From contig CAYUCV010000001.1 of assembly GCA_964443545.1 (NCBI GenBank), forward strand, positions 1 through 64,000: a stretch of 64,000 bases of DNA, written 5' to 3'. Source of the stretch: JBAZKV01 sp964443545 (GTDB lineage Bacteria > Margulisbacteria > WOR-1 > JAKLHX01 > JBAZKV01). Below are positions 1 to 7,069 of the stretch, in pieces. How positions within the stretch are numbered: position 1 is the stretch's first letter; each line of letters begins with the position of its first letter. Below the pieces are notes generated by a model, which did no database searches, had not been told where the DNA came from, and saw nothing but the letters and a program-made list of their open reading frames with translations. Made by a program: the position numbers and the translations under genes.

Positions 1-91
1 CAACAATAATCCGAATAACCTGCGAAGCGCAAACCGCAACAACAATCCGAGGAACTATAACAATAATATCGGATTTCGCGTTGCCAAGCAC
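1..91 (+). repeat. DGR template repeat, 3' part (orphan, cut by window edge)
   Basis: Read from base 2 this stretch is a string of AAC/AAT codons giving N N N P N N L R S A N R N N N P R N Y N N N I G F R V A K H. This is the C-terminal hallmark of an FGE-sulfatase/C-type-lectin-like variable domain, with asparagine codons at the positions a DGR mutates. It ends in the same IGFR-x-A-x-H block as the complete template repeat at 8413-8533, but the rest of the sequence differs, so it templates another variable gene. Its 5' end, its reverse transcriptase and its variable repeat must lie left of the window. High AAY density marks it as template rather than diversified copy. There is no start codon and it is not a normal gene. 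Confidence 0.82.
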
Positions 92-243
92 CTGATATTG
101 CCGGAATCCGCACCTCTAAGGAGATACGGAGCGCGCGAATTAAGTCCAGGGCTTATTCCCGTCCTCGTAAAACCGGGGCGAATTAAAATAGCCTGGTTTT
201 GGCCAGTAAGCCGAAAGGTTTGAAAACCAAAGCCAGGCACCAT
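92..243 (+). ncRNA. Conserved element downstream of DGR template repeat (copy A)
   Basis: The roughly 150 bases after the template repeat align with the same region of the second DGR (8534-8703). From 101-166 versus 8540-8605 I count 55 of 66 identical bases without a gap. Differences fall on all three codon positions (5, 2 and 4), which argues against a protein. Bases 191-202 (GCCTGGTTTTGG) pair with 227-238 (CCAAAGCCAGGC) in a 12-bp stem with one G-U pair. In the Bordetella phage DGR, sequence 3' of the template repeat belongs to the template RNA and primes cDNA synthesis; by analogy this may be that RNA's 3' region. A role as terminator cannot be excluded. Confidence 0.6.
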
Positions 244-282
244 ACACAGGCTCAGAGAATCAGATGATCAGGAGATTGGAAT

Positions 283-1056
283 TTAATTCACAACCTTATT
301 AATTCTTTCGATTTTTAATGCCTTGCCGCTTTCCTCATCTATCTCCAGATAGACTGCATTAAAAACAAAAGGCCCCTTTGATTCCACCTCGAACCTGTGG
401 GGCATCTGAGAAATAAAACGCTGGATTATAGCGTTCTTGTCCACGCCAATAACCGAATCATACGAGCCGCACATCCCGACATCGGTGATGAACGCTGTGC
501 CCTGCGAAAGTATCCTTTCGTCCGCGGTCTGAACATGGGTATGGGTCCCCAGGACCGCGCTTGCCCGGCCGTCGGCAAAATGAGCAAAAGCAGTTTTTTC
601 CGAGGTCGCCTCCGCGTGGAGGTCAACCACAATGACCCTGGTTTCCTTTTTTATCCGATCTATCATGGTTTCCGCGCATCTGAAAGGGCAGTCGAGTTCT
701 TTCATAAAGACCCTGCCCAGCAAATTAATAACTCCAATTCCTTTGCTGATAAGGCTTCCTTTCCCGGGCGCTCCCGGAGGATAATTGGCCGGCCGCACAA
801 AAGCGGGGCACGAGTCTATCTCGGAGGCAAAGTTCTTGCAGTGCCAGACATGATTGCCGCCGGTCACAACATCGATGCCGAGGGAGGTCAGTTCATCGTA
901 TTTCTTTTTGTTTATCCCCACGCCTCCGGCGCAGTTTTCCCCGTTGGCTATCACAAGGTCGGGACAGTATCGGGACCTTACGGAAGGGAGAAGTTTTTTT
1001 ACGGTCTCCCTTCCGGACCTGCCGTTTATGTCCCCTATAAAGATTATTTTCTTCAC
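283..1056 (-). CDS. ymdB: YmdB-family metallophosphoesterase (TIGR00282)
   Basis: A 257-residue protein of the YmdB family, calcineurin-like phosphodiesterases that hydrolyse 2',3'-cyclic nucleotides in the cytoplasm. Metal-binding motifs are visible: FIGDINGRSGR at residues 6-16, ANGENCAGG near 37-45, GGNHVWH near 66-72 and LGTHTHVQTAD near 169-179. The length is normal. Translation starts at a GTG that shares one base with the rny stop codon (TAGTG), so the gene is translationally coupled to rny. The rny-ymdB pair is common in bacteria and points to a role in RNA turnover or signalling. The start choice follows the overlap and the conserved N-terminus. Confidence 0.92.
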   Translation of the reverse strand: MKKIIFIGDINGRSGRETVKKLLPSVRSRYCPDLVIANGENCAGGVGINKKKYDELTSLGIDVVTGGNHVWHCKNFASEIDSCPAFVRPANYPPGAPGKGSLISKGIGVINLLGRVFMKELDCPFRCAETMIDRIKKETRVIVVDLHAEATSEKTAFAHFADGRASAVLGTHTHVQTADERILSQGTAFITDVGMCGSYDSVIGVDKNAIIQRFISQMPHRFEVESKGPFVFNAVYLEIDEESGKALKIERINKVVN

Positions 1057-2603
1057 TATTTTGCCGTGTCCGAAGCCCGTGTTTCCCTTATCACGGTAAC
1101 CCTTATCTCGCCCGGGTATTCAAGCTCGGCCTCGATCTTTCTTGCAATGTCATAGGCGAGTTTGGGGGCCGTTGAATCATCTATTTTGTCCGGCTTGACC
1201 GCTATCCTGATCTCTCTTCCGGCCTGGATGGCGTAGGCCCTTTCCACCCCGGCAAAGGAGTTTGCCACGGCTTCCAGTTTTTCGAGCCTCTTTACATAGG
1301 CCTCAAGGGTGTCCCTTCTTGCCCCAGGCCTTCCGGCAGAGATGGCATCAGCCACCTGAACTATGATCGCCTCAATCGTCTTGGGCTCCTCGTCGTTGTG
1401 GTGCGCCGCTATCGCGTGCACGACCTCGGGAGATTCTCCGGCCTTTTGGGCGAACATGGAACCCAGACGCGGATGCGTCCCTTCTATTTCCTGGTCTATG
1501 GCTTTTCCGATATCGTGCAAAAGCGCAGCTCTCCTGGCCAGCCTTGCGTTGACCCCGAGTTCCGAGGCTATCATGCCGGCCAGTTTTGATGCCTCAACGC
1601 AGTTGGTGAGCACATTCTGCCCATAACTGGTCCTGTAATGGAGCCTTCCCAGCAGCTGGATGAGAACGGGAGGAAGATTGTGGACATCGGCGTCCAGAGC
1701 GGCTTTTTCGCCGTATTCCCACATGGCGACCTTAACTTCCTGCTTTGACTTTTCGTACATTTCTTCGACCCTCGAAGGATGGATCCTTCCGTCGGAAATG
1801 AGTTTTTCAAGGGTCAGGCGCGCTGTTTGCCTTCTCAGGGGATCAAAGCTCGCAAGGATGACTGCTCCGGGAGTGTCGTCAACTATCAGGTCAACTCCTG
1901 TTGCGTTCTCAAAAGCCCTGATATTTCTGCCTTCTTTGCCGATGATCCTTCCCTTGAGGTCGTCGCTAGGCAGCTCAACAGCCGTGACGGTCGATTCTGC
2001 CACATGCTCCACCGCGCACCTTTGTATGGCCGTAATGAGTATCTCCCTTGCCTTGCGGTCGCCCTCTTTCTTTATCTGCTCTTCCTTGTTCCTGATAAGG
2101 ATGGAGGCTTCTTTTTCTATGTCCTTTTCCAGGTTGGACAAAAGGATGCTCTTGGCCTCGTCCTGGGAAAGTTTTGCCACCTTTTCCAGCTCCTCGATGT
2201 TCCTTATCCTGGCTTTGTCCAGTTCTTCCTTTATTTTGGAGGCCTCTTCGGCTTTTGCCTTGAGCGTTCTTTCCTCGGATTCTATCTGTTTTTCTTTTTC
2301 GTCAAGATGGTCCTCTTTTTGCCCCAGGCGTCTTTCCAGGTTAGAGAGTTCCGCCTTTCTTTCTTTGTACTCCTTTTCAAATTCCGAGCGCAGGCGCAGG
2401 GATTCGTCCTTGGCCTCTATCAGAGCTTCCTTCCTTTTTGTCTCGGCCTCCCTTTTTGCGTCCTCCAGTATCTTTTTTGCGCTCTCCTCCGCTATCCTTA
2501 CCTTCTGGTCCACTGTCTGGCGCTTTATCATCAGATACGCCACGGACAATCCAAATACTACGGCCGCCGCGAGAACAAGATAAATGAACAACATGAACTC
2601 CAT
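1056..2603 (-). CDS. rny: Ribonuclease Y
   Basis: A 515-residue membrane-anchored endoribonuclease that begins decay of many mRNAs. An N-terminal transmembrane helix (about residues 4-25) is followed by a long charged coiled coil (about 28-200), a KH RNA-binding domain (GRIIGKEGRNIRAFE near 218-232) and an HD hydrolase domain with the metal-binding pair in LLHDIGKA (near 360) and a C-terminal dimerisation part. The order and length match RNase Y. It lies between recA upstream and ymdB downstream on the same strand. A GAGG-type ribosome site lies just upstream. MEFML and the next ATG (MLFIYL) are both possible starts; the longer is used. Confidence 0.95.
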   Translation of the reverse strand: MEFMLFIYLVLAAAVVFGLSVAYLMIKRQTVDQKVRIAEESAKKILEDAKREAETKRKEALIEAKDESLRLRSEFEKEYKERKAELSNLERRLGQKEDHLDEKEKQIESEERTLKAKAEEASKIKEELDKARIRNIEELEKVAKLSQDEAKSILLSNLEKDIEKEASILIRNKEEQIKKEGDRKAREILITAIQRCAVEHVAESTVTAVELPSDDLKGRIIGKEGRNIRAFENATGVDLIVDDTPGAVILASFDPLRRQTARLTLEKLISDGRIHPSRVEEMYEKSKQEVKVAMWEYGEKAALDADVHNLPPVLIQLLGRLHYRTSYGQNVLTNCVEASKLAGMIASELGVNARLARRAALLHDIGKAIDQEIEGTHPRLGSMFAQKAGESPEVVHAIAAHHNDEEPKTIEAIIVQVADAISAGRPGARRDTLEAYVKRLEKLEAVANSFAGVERAYAIQAGREIRIAVKPDKIDDSTAPKLAYDIARKIEAELEYPGEIRVTVIRETRASDTAK

Positions 2604-2650
2604 TTTAATACCTCCGTTTAACAGCCCGGCAAAATGCCTTTAAGGCCGTC

Positions 2651-3685
2651 CTATTTCTTTTTTTTGGGCTCTTCTTTCTGGTGCTTGGCCCCTGGATTCT
2701 GGGCATCTATCATCTTTCTGACCGAGTTCTCTATCTTTGTGAAAATATCCTTGTGTTCCTTAAGATACTGTCTGGAATTGTCCCAGCCCTGGCCCAGTTT
2801 TTCTTCCCCGAACAGATACCAGGCCCCGCTTTTCTGTACAATGTTATAGTTTGCCGCAAGGTCCAGAAGATCTCCTTCTTTGTTGATGCCCTCGCCGTGG
2901 ATAAGCACAAAACTCGCTTCCCTGAACGGCGGCGCGACCTTGTTCTTTACCACCTTGACCCTGACCCTTGAGCCTATTATTTTATCCGCCTCCTTTATCT
3001 TTTCGATCACCCTCACATCAAGCCTGACCGAACAATAGAATTTGAGCGCTCGTCCTCCCGGAGTGGTTTCCGGGTTCCCGAACATGACCCCGATCTTTTC
3101 CCTTAACTGATTGATAAAGATGACAACCGTCTTTGACTTGCTGATAACTCCCGTTAGCTTTCGCAGAGCCTGGGACATGAGCCTTGCCTGCATGCCCATC
3201 TGCATATCGCCCATGTCGCCGTCAACTTCGGACTTGGGCACCAGAGCGGCCACGGAATCGATAACGATCACATCCACTGCCCCGCTGCGCACCAGTGTTT
3301 CGCAGATCTCAAGCGCCTGCTCGCCGTAATCCGGCTGCGAGATTAGCAGATTGTCTATGTCCACGCCCAGTTTTTTGGCATATACTGGGTCAAGCGCGTG
3401 TTCGGCGTCTATGAACGCGGCTATGCCCCCTTTTTTCTGCGCCGCCGCCACCACATGCAGCGAAACGGTGGTCTTTCCGCCTGCCTCGGGACCGTATATT
3501 TCTACAACCCTTCCCCTCGGCAGCCCTCCGACGCCTAGAGCCGCGTCCAGGGATATGGAGCCCGTGGGGATGGACTCTACCGTGAACCTGGTGGAATCCC
3601 CCATCTTCATTATCGAACCCTTGCCGTAGTTCTTCTCGATCTGCGAGATCGCCAGCCCCAGAGCCTTGGTCTTTTCGTCAGCCAT
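2651..3685 (-). CDS. recA: Recombinase RecA
   Basis: A 344-residue RecA, the ATP-dependent strand-exchange protein of homologous recombination and SOS induction. Walker A GPEAGGKTT (near 66-74), Walker B VIVIDSVAAL and the L2/DNA-binding region with INQLREKIGV are all present. The C-terminus ends in a lysine-rich tail (EEPKKKK). The reading frame is open 40 codons further upstream, but that part runs through a palindromic repeat. The start MADEKTKALG is preceded by a good AAGGGGA ribosome site and matches the family N-terminus. cinA lies upstream on the same strand, a classic cinA-recA arrangement. Confidence 0.97.
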   Translation of the reverse strand: MADEKTKALGLAISQIEKNYGKGSIMKMGDSTRFTVESIPTGSISLDAALGVGGLPRGRVVEIYGPEAGGKTTVSLHVVAAAQKKGGIAAFIDAEHALDPVYAKKLGVDIDNLLISQPDYGEQALEICETLVRSGAVDVIVIDSVAALVPKSEVDGDMGDMQMGMQARLMSQALRKLTGVISKSKTVVIFINQLREKIGVMFGNPETTPGGRALKFYCSVRLDVRVIEKIKEADKIIGSRVRVKVVKNKVAPPFREASFVLIHGEGINKEGDLLDLAANYNIVQKSGAWYLFGEEKLGQGWDNSRQYLKEHKDIFTKIENSVRKMIDAQNPGAKHQKEEPKKKK

Positions 3686-3750
3686 ATCGTTTCCCCTTTC
3701 TTTGGTTTTTATGTTCCTTACAGCAATTTCGGCGCCAGGGTTGCGCAAAG

Positions 3751-3798
3751 GACCCCTCACCCCGGCCTTCGGCCACCCCTCTCCCAGAGGGAGAGGGG
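3751..3798. repeat. Palindromic intergenic repeat between cinA and recA
   Basis: Bases 3776-3785 (CCCCTCTCCC) and 3789-3798 (GGGAGAGGGG) are perfect inverted repeats with a 3-base loop, preceded by a smaller palindrome GGCCTTCGGCC at 3764-3774. The unit looks like the REP-type palindromes scattered between genes of many bacteria. On the minus-strand transcript it would fold in the recA leader. No T-run follows it, so it is not a clear terminator. Confidence 0.6.
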
Positions 3799-3808
3799 AC
3801 CACACACA

Positions 3809-4363
3809 TCATCTGTTGTCTATTTTCTGACCTGTGATATGCAGCCACAAAAGGCCCATCGCAGCCTGCGAGGCCTTTTCCCTTATCTCTTTCCTGCTTC
3901 CGGAGAGCTTTAACTCCCTGCATTCGGTCCCCTTATCGGAAGATATTGCCACATAGGTCAGCCCCACCGGTTTGGGAGGCGTTACCGTGGCCGGCCCGGC
4001 AACTCCTGTTGCCGAAAGCCCTATCATTGTCTTAAATTTCTTTCTTATGTTCTCGGACATAGCCCTGGCGGTTTCTTCGCTGACGGGCCCGGAATTAGCT
4101 ATTATGGAAGCAGGCACCCCCAGTTCCAGCACTTTTACCCTGTTGGTGTAGCAAACCAGGCCGCCCACAAAATATTCTGACGCCCCGGCAACCGCGGACA
4201 GCCTTTCACAGATCAGGCCTCCGGTCAGCGATTCTGCAACGGAAACCGTCAGTTTTTCCTTTTTCAGGGTCAGGGCTATCTCTTCATCGGTTATCTTTCC
4301 GATAGCTGAAAGTATTTTTGTGTGAAAGTCCTCAAATGCCGAATTCTTAAGCTCTTCAACCAT
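3809..4363 (-). CDS. pncC: CinA C-terminal domain protein (nicotinamide-nucleotide amidase)
   Basis: A 184-residue protein equal to the CinA C-terminal domain, which in characterised members deamidates nicotinamide mononucleotide to nicotinate mononucleotide for NAD recycling. Family motifs are TVSVAESLTGGLICERL (near 39-55), a GGLVCYTNRVK block (near 67-77), SGPVSEETARAM and the glycine-rich ATGVAGP. The N-terminal MoeA-like domain of full CinA is absent; about 30 extra N-terminal residues are of unknown role. The start overlaps the end of pgsA by 8 bases, and recA follows after a repeat-bearing gap, so pgsA-cinA-recA are probably co-transcribed. Confidence 0.88.
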   Translation of the reverse strand: MVEELKNSAFEDFHTKILSAIGKITDEEIALTLKKEKLTVSVAESLTGGLICERLSAVAGASEYFVGGLVCYTNRVKVLELGVPASIIANSGPVSEETARAMSENIRKKFKTMIGLSATGVAGPATVTPPKPVGLTYVAISSDKGTECRELKLSGSRKEIREKASQAAMGLLWLHITGQKIDNR

Positions 4364-4895
4364 TATCAGGCCCTCCCAAGGAGCCTTCTAGCTGCGAATA
4401 GAAACCCTTAAAATAGTCCCAACCAGAAACAAGGCAGAGCAGAAACGAGACCCAGAAGAACAGATAGCCTATTCCCCAGTTAAGGACCAGAAAAAAGACC
4501 GAGGCCATCTGAAAGGCGGTCTTCCATTTGCCTGTAGGAGATGCCGCAATTATGCGTCCTTCTTTTGCCGCCCAGGTCCTTATCCCCATTACAAGAAGGT
4601 CTCTTGCTATTATTGCCAGTACCACCCACGAAGGCAGCTTGCCAACCTCAACAAAGACCAGAAAGGCTCCCAGGACAAGGACTTTGTCGGCCAGGGGGTC
4701 AAGCAGTTTTCCAAGTTCCGAGACCTGTCCGGTCTTTCTGGCCAGATACCCGTCAAGCGCGTCGCTCAGGCACAATGCCAGGAAAAGAGCGGCGGCAAGA
4801 TAAGGGCCCCAGGTCAGCGTTTGGGCAAGCAAAAGGTATACGAACAGGGGAATTAATAGGAGCCTTGTCAGAGTTATCCGGTTAGGTAAGGTCAA
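4356..4895 (-). CDS. pgsA: CDP-diacylglycerol-glycerol-3-phosphate 3-phosphatidyltransferase
   Basis: A 179-residue integral membrane enzyme making phosphatidylglycerol phosphate from CDP-diacylglycerol and glycerol 3-phosphate. The CDP-alcohol phosphotransferase motif D-G-x2-A-R-x8-G-x3-D-x3-D is complete in DALDGYLARKTG...GKLLDPLADK (about residues 45-70). Several hydrophobic helices surround it. The N-terminus LPNRITLTRLLLIPLF is typical of PgsA. It is the first recognisable gene of the pgsA-cinA-recA run. A 31-codon reading frame just upstream overlaps its start, but I could not support it as a gene. Confidence 0.93.
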   Translation of the reverse strand: MTLPNRITLTRLLLIPLFVYLLLAQTLTWGPYLAAALFLALCLSDALDGYLARKTGQVSELGKLLDPLADKVLVLGAFLVFVEVGKLPSWVVLAIIARDLLVMGIRTWAAKEGRIIAASPTGKWKTAFQMASVFFLVLNWGIGYLFFWVSFLLCLVSGWDYFKGFYSQLEGSLGGPDNG

Positions 4896-5111
4896 GTCCT
4901 GCAGCCCGGCCGCAGTTATTTGGTGGAACGATTTTTACCGTTCTTTCGGCAAATTCTATGGCCTTTTTAATTCTCATTTATGTTATCCCGTTATGAATTC
5001 CACCATGAACAAACAAAAAACTTATCCTGTTATCCCCTTGATCACAGGTATGAATTTAATGCTTCTTTCAATTATATCATTTTGGGCGGAAAGTTCAATG
5101 GGACAGGGGGC

Positions 5112-5603
5112 TTACCGGTAGTTGACAAATTGCAGTTCTATGGGCAAAGAAGCCTTCCTTAGCGAAACGATGACCGTTTGCAGATCGTCCTTGTTCTTTC
5201 CGGAGACCCTTATCTGATCCCCCTGGATCTGCGCCTGCACCTTCAACTTGAGGTCTTTGATGAGCTTTATTATGTCTTTGGACCTGTCCTGAGGGATCCC
5301 CTGCTTAAGCTTTATCTCCTGTTTGGCAGTCCCGCCCAGGGCGGATTCGATCTTCCCGTATTCAAGGAATTTGATCGAAATGCCCCTTTTTATCAGTTTG
5401 TTCTGGAGTATGTCATTCACGCTCTTAAGCTTGAATTCATCTTCAGATACCAGTTTAAGGACCTCCCCCTCCAGTTTTGCTTCGCTGATGGAGCCCTTAA
5501 AATCGAACCTCTGCCTTATTTCCATCATGGTCTGGTTAAGGGCGTTGTCCAGCTCGGGCATGTTTATTTTGGACACTATGTCGAAGGAACTGTCTTTTGA
5601 CAT
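5112..5603 (-). CDS. yajQ: YajQ-family (DUF520) nucleotide-binding protein
   Basis: A 163-residue YajQ family protein. Some members bind cyclic di-GMP or nucleic acid; the cellular role differs among species. The N-terminal SFDIVSKINMPELDNALNQ and the RFDFKGS motif (near 32-38) are diagnostic, as is the C-terminal VQAQIQGDQIRVSGKNKDDL block and the closing LPIELQFVNYR. Full length for the family. No Shine-Dalgarno is visible. A TATAAT box lies only six bases upstream of the ATG, so the mRNA is probably leaderless. The 216 bases on its downstream side up to pgsA hold nothing I can identify. Confidence 0.93.
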   Translation of the reverse strand: MSKDSSFDIVSKINMPELDNALNQTMMEIRQRFDFKGSISEAKLEGEVLKLVSEDEFKLKSVNDILQNKLIKRGISIKFLEYGKIESALGGTAKQEIKLKQGIPQDRSKDIIKLIKDLKLKVQAQIQGDQIRVSGKNKDDLQTVIVSLRKASLPIELQFVNYR

Positions 5604-5609
5604 GGAAGA

Positions 5610-5615
5610 ATTATA
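5610..5615 (-). promoter_or_regulatory. -10 box of yajQ, probably leaderless transcript
   Basis: TATAAT on the minus strand, with six bases between it and the ATG at 5603. Transcription would start at or next to the initiation codon. I see no convincing -35. Confidence 0.5.
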
Positions 5616-5719
5616 ACATTTTTTTTAATGTTCCGAATGCACATTTTTAGGGGTTATTAAGACTCTTAGTGAAAGGAATCCAAAAATATGGGAGTTAGGG
5701 GAGATGGCGGCCCCCTGGG

Positions 5720-5968
5720 TCAAAATCTGACGGCCATTGACACAGGTATGATAGGCGGCAGAGTAAGCAGCTCAGGATCAACACAGCCAAATTCTTCAGC
5801 AATGATCTTTAGAGGGGTTTTGTAGTTCTTGCAGGAATTAGGACGTATAAGATTGAAATAGATCTCGTAAGACCAAGCTTTGCATCGGAGGTCATAAGCA
5901 TCCGATAAGTCTTCTATGTCAAACAATTTTTCCTCGATCCTGGCATGAGAGGTTTCCACGTCAGAGTC
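5720..5968 (-). pseudogene. Transposase/integrase core remnant (C-terminal part)
   Basis: The last 80 or so codons of this minus-strand frame resemble the end of an rve-type transposase core: D-x-D-V-E-T-S-H with an E seven residues later, then a Y-E-I-Y-F-N-L-I-R-P block and K-T-P-L, and a proline-rich LTLPPIIPV end. The first 37 codons of the open frame (to 6079) match nothing I know, and the catalytic N-terminal part is missing, so this is a decayed 3' fragment. It sits directly beside the DGR. The rest of 5604-6176 holds no other gene; it contains the VP promoter region and an imperfect inverted repeat. Confidence 0.6.
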
Positions 5969-6110
5969 ATATGTCAGCGCAAAAGATAAGCGCAAAAAAC
6001 AGAAGCATTGCCAAGGTCTTAAATACCCAATCTTAACCAGCTTAGGGGGGTCACCATGTCCCCATACTTTCCTACTCATTTCTTAAAATACCTGAAATTT
6101 CGCAGATGAG

Positions 6111-6158
6111 TTGACGATAGATAAGTAAGCGAGAATTAAAAAAAGTCCCTCGACTTAC
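6111..6158 (+). promoter_or_regulatory. Possible promoter and hairpin upstream of the DGR variable gene
   Basis: TTGACG at 6111-6116 resembles a -35 box, but the -10 about 17 bases later (AATTAA) is poor. An imperfect inverted repeat, GTAAGCGAG at 6125-6133 with CTCGACTTAC at 6149-6158 (one bulged base), lies just before the AAGGAG ribosome site of the variable gene. Regulatory meaning is inferred only. Confidence 0.3.
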
Positions 6159-6176
6159 GGGGCAAGGAGAAAAGAA

Positions 6177-6968
6177 ATGGGAATAGGAACGGTCATTGGC
6201 GGAATGAGAGTAACTTCTGTAGAAAGAGGGATCGCAACTTTAAGACCAATAGCGAGCAAAGTGAGTGTGCGCATTCCGGAGATGGTGCGAATTGCCGGTG
6301 GAGCATTCTCAATGGGAAGCGCTAGATGGAGTGATACACAGCCGGAAAGACAGGTCACATTAAGAGATTTTGCGATAGGAAAGTATCCTGTTACAAATAG
6401 TGAATATCTCGGTTTTCTTCAAGTAATGGGAAAATCTATACCTGATCTTGTGGTTAACACAGAATTGGCATTGCATCCGGTAGTAAATATCTCTTGGCAC
6501 GCTGCAACTGAATACTGCACGTTTCTAAACAATTTAGAATTGCCGAGAAAGGGAGTCGAAGGTTTTAGGAAATTCGGCCTGCCGACGGAAGCACAGTGGG
6601 AATTTGCGGCAAGAGGGACAGAAGGAAGAGGATATCCGTGGGGAAAAGAATCGTATGAAGGGCGCGTGAACTTCAATAGCAGAGGGACAACGCCTGTTGA
6701 CGCATTTCCCTTAGGCGCGACCCCTTCAGGAATATTTGACATGTCGGGTAATGTATGGGAATGGGTAGGAGATTGGTATGCGTCCGGATATAGTCTGGAA
6801 GATATAACAAATCCTTTAGGCCCCCAAGAAGGTGATTATCGAGTGGTGCGTGGCGGTTCCTGGTGTAACGACGATGCAGATAGACTGCTGGCTGCGTACC
6901 GGAACTGCAACTTACCGGATGATCAGTACTCCGATTTCGGCTTCCGTCTCGCCGAGGACTTATTTTAA
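6177..6968 (+). CDS. DGR variable protein, FGE-sulfatase/C-type-lectin-like fold
   Basis: A 263-residue protein of the formylglycine-generating-enzyme/SUMF1-like family, a common scaffold of DGR target proteins. Family blocks are MVRIAGGAFSMGS (near 36-48), GLPTEAQWEFAARG (near 140-153), YPWG and GNVWEWVGDWY (near 190-200), then VVRGGSW and GFRLAE at the end. The last 41 residues are the variable repeat: compared with the template, 12 residues differ by adenine substitution (224, 230, 232, 233, 236, 244, 246, 249, 251-254), most at asparagine codons. No signal peptide or lipobox is visible, so its location is unknown. AAGGAG precedes the ATG. The gene is visibly AT-richer than its neighbours. 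The ligand it diversifies against cannot be told. Confidence 0.9.
   Translation: MGIGTVIGGMRVTSVERGIATLRPIASKVSVRIPEMVRIAGGAFSMGSARWSDTQPERQVTLRDFAIGKYPVTNSEYLGFLQVMGKSIPDLVVNTELALHPVVNISWHAATEYCTFLNNLELPRKGVEGFRKFGLPTEAQWEFAARGTEGRGYPWGKESYEGRVNFNSRGTTPVDAFPLGATPSGIFDMSGNVWEWVGDWYASGYSLEDITNPLGPQEGDYRVVRGGSWCNDDADRLLAAYRNCNLPDDQYSDFGFRLAEDLF
6842..6962 (+). repeat. DGR variable repeat (VR)
   Basis: This stretch aligns without gaps to the template repeat 8413-8533 over 121 bases. I count 15 substitutions before the end block, every one opposite a template A (eight to G, six to T and one to C), and none at template C, G or T. The shared GC-rich end, CGGCTTCCGTCTCGCCGAG, is then followed by a single C-to-G difference at 6957 versus 8528. 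This resembles the IMH versus IMH* distinction that fixes the direction of retrohoming in the Bordetella phage DGR. It encodes residues 223-262 of the variable protein. Confidence 0.95.
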
Positions 6969-6986
6969 CACCTTTTGTCTTTGTCC

Positions 6987-7028
6987 CCCGCCCGCTAACG
7001 CCTGAGCGGCGTAGCGAAGGCGGGCGGG
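6987..7028 (+). other. Hairpin downstream of VR
   Basis: CCCGCCCGC (6987-6995) pairs perfectly with GCGGGCGGG (7020-7028), and inside it ACGCC (6998-7002) pairs with GGCGT (7008-7012). It starts 24 bases after the VR end. A hairpin or cruciform just 3' of the VR is needed for efficient target recognition in the Bordetella phage DGR, so this is a candidate equivalent. No T-run follows, which makes a terminator less likely. It may also be a dispersed GC-rich repeat. Confidence 0.5.
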
Positions 7029-7069
7029 CTTTACGCCTTTCCGGACGGTAAAAATTGGGATGTGGATAA

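Noticed and set aside
55..243. Minus-strand frame of 62 codons in the left-edge DGR element, similar in translation to 8494-8703 minus
   Set aside because: The similarity is explained by the homologous DNA of the two template-repeat flanks. Substitutions are not biased to synonymous sites and no ribosome site is seen, so an RNA element is more likely than a conserved protein.
3686..3805. 40-codon N-terminal extension of RecA
   Set aside because: Runs through a palindromic repeat and has no counterpart in the RecA family; a strong ribosome site lies before the internal ATG at 3685.
4882..4977. 31-codon minus-strand frame overlapping the pgsA start (MRIKKAIEFAERTVK...)
   Set aside because: Starts with a reasonable ATG but has no recognisable homology or ribosome site, and its length is within chance expectation.
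6977..7060. CRISPR-like or terminator interpretation of the GC-rich hairpin after the variable gene
   Set aside because: Only one copy with no spacers, and no T-run after the stem.
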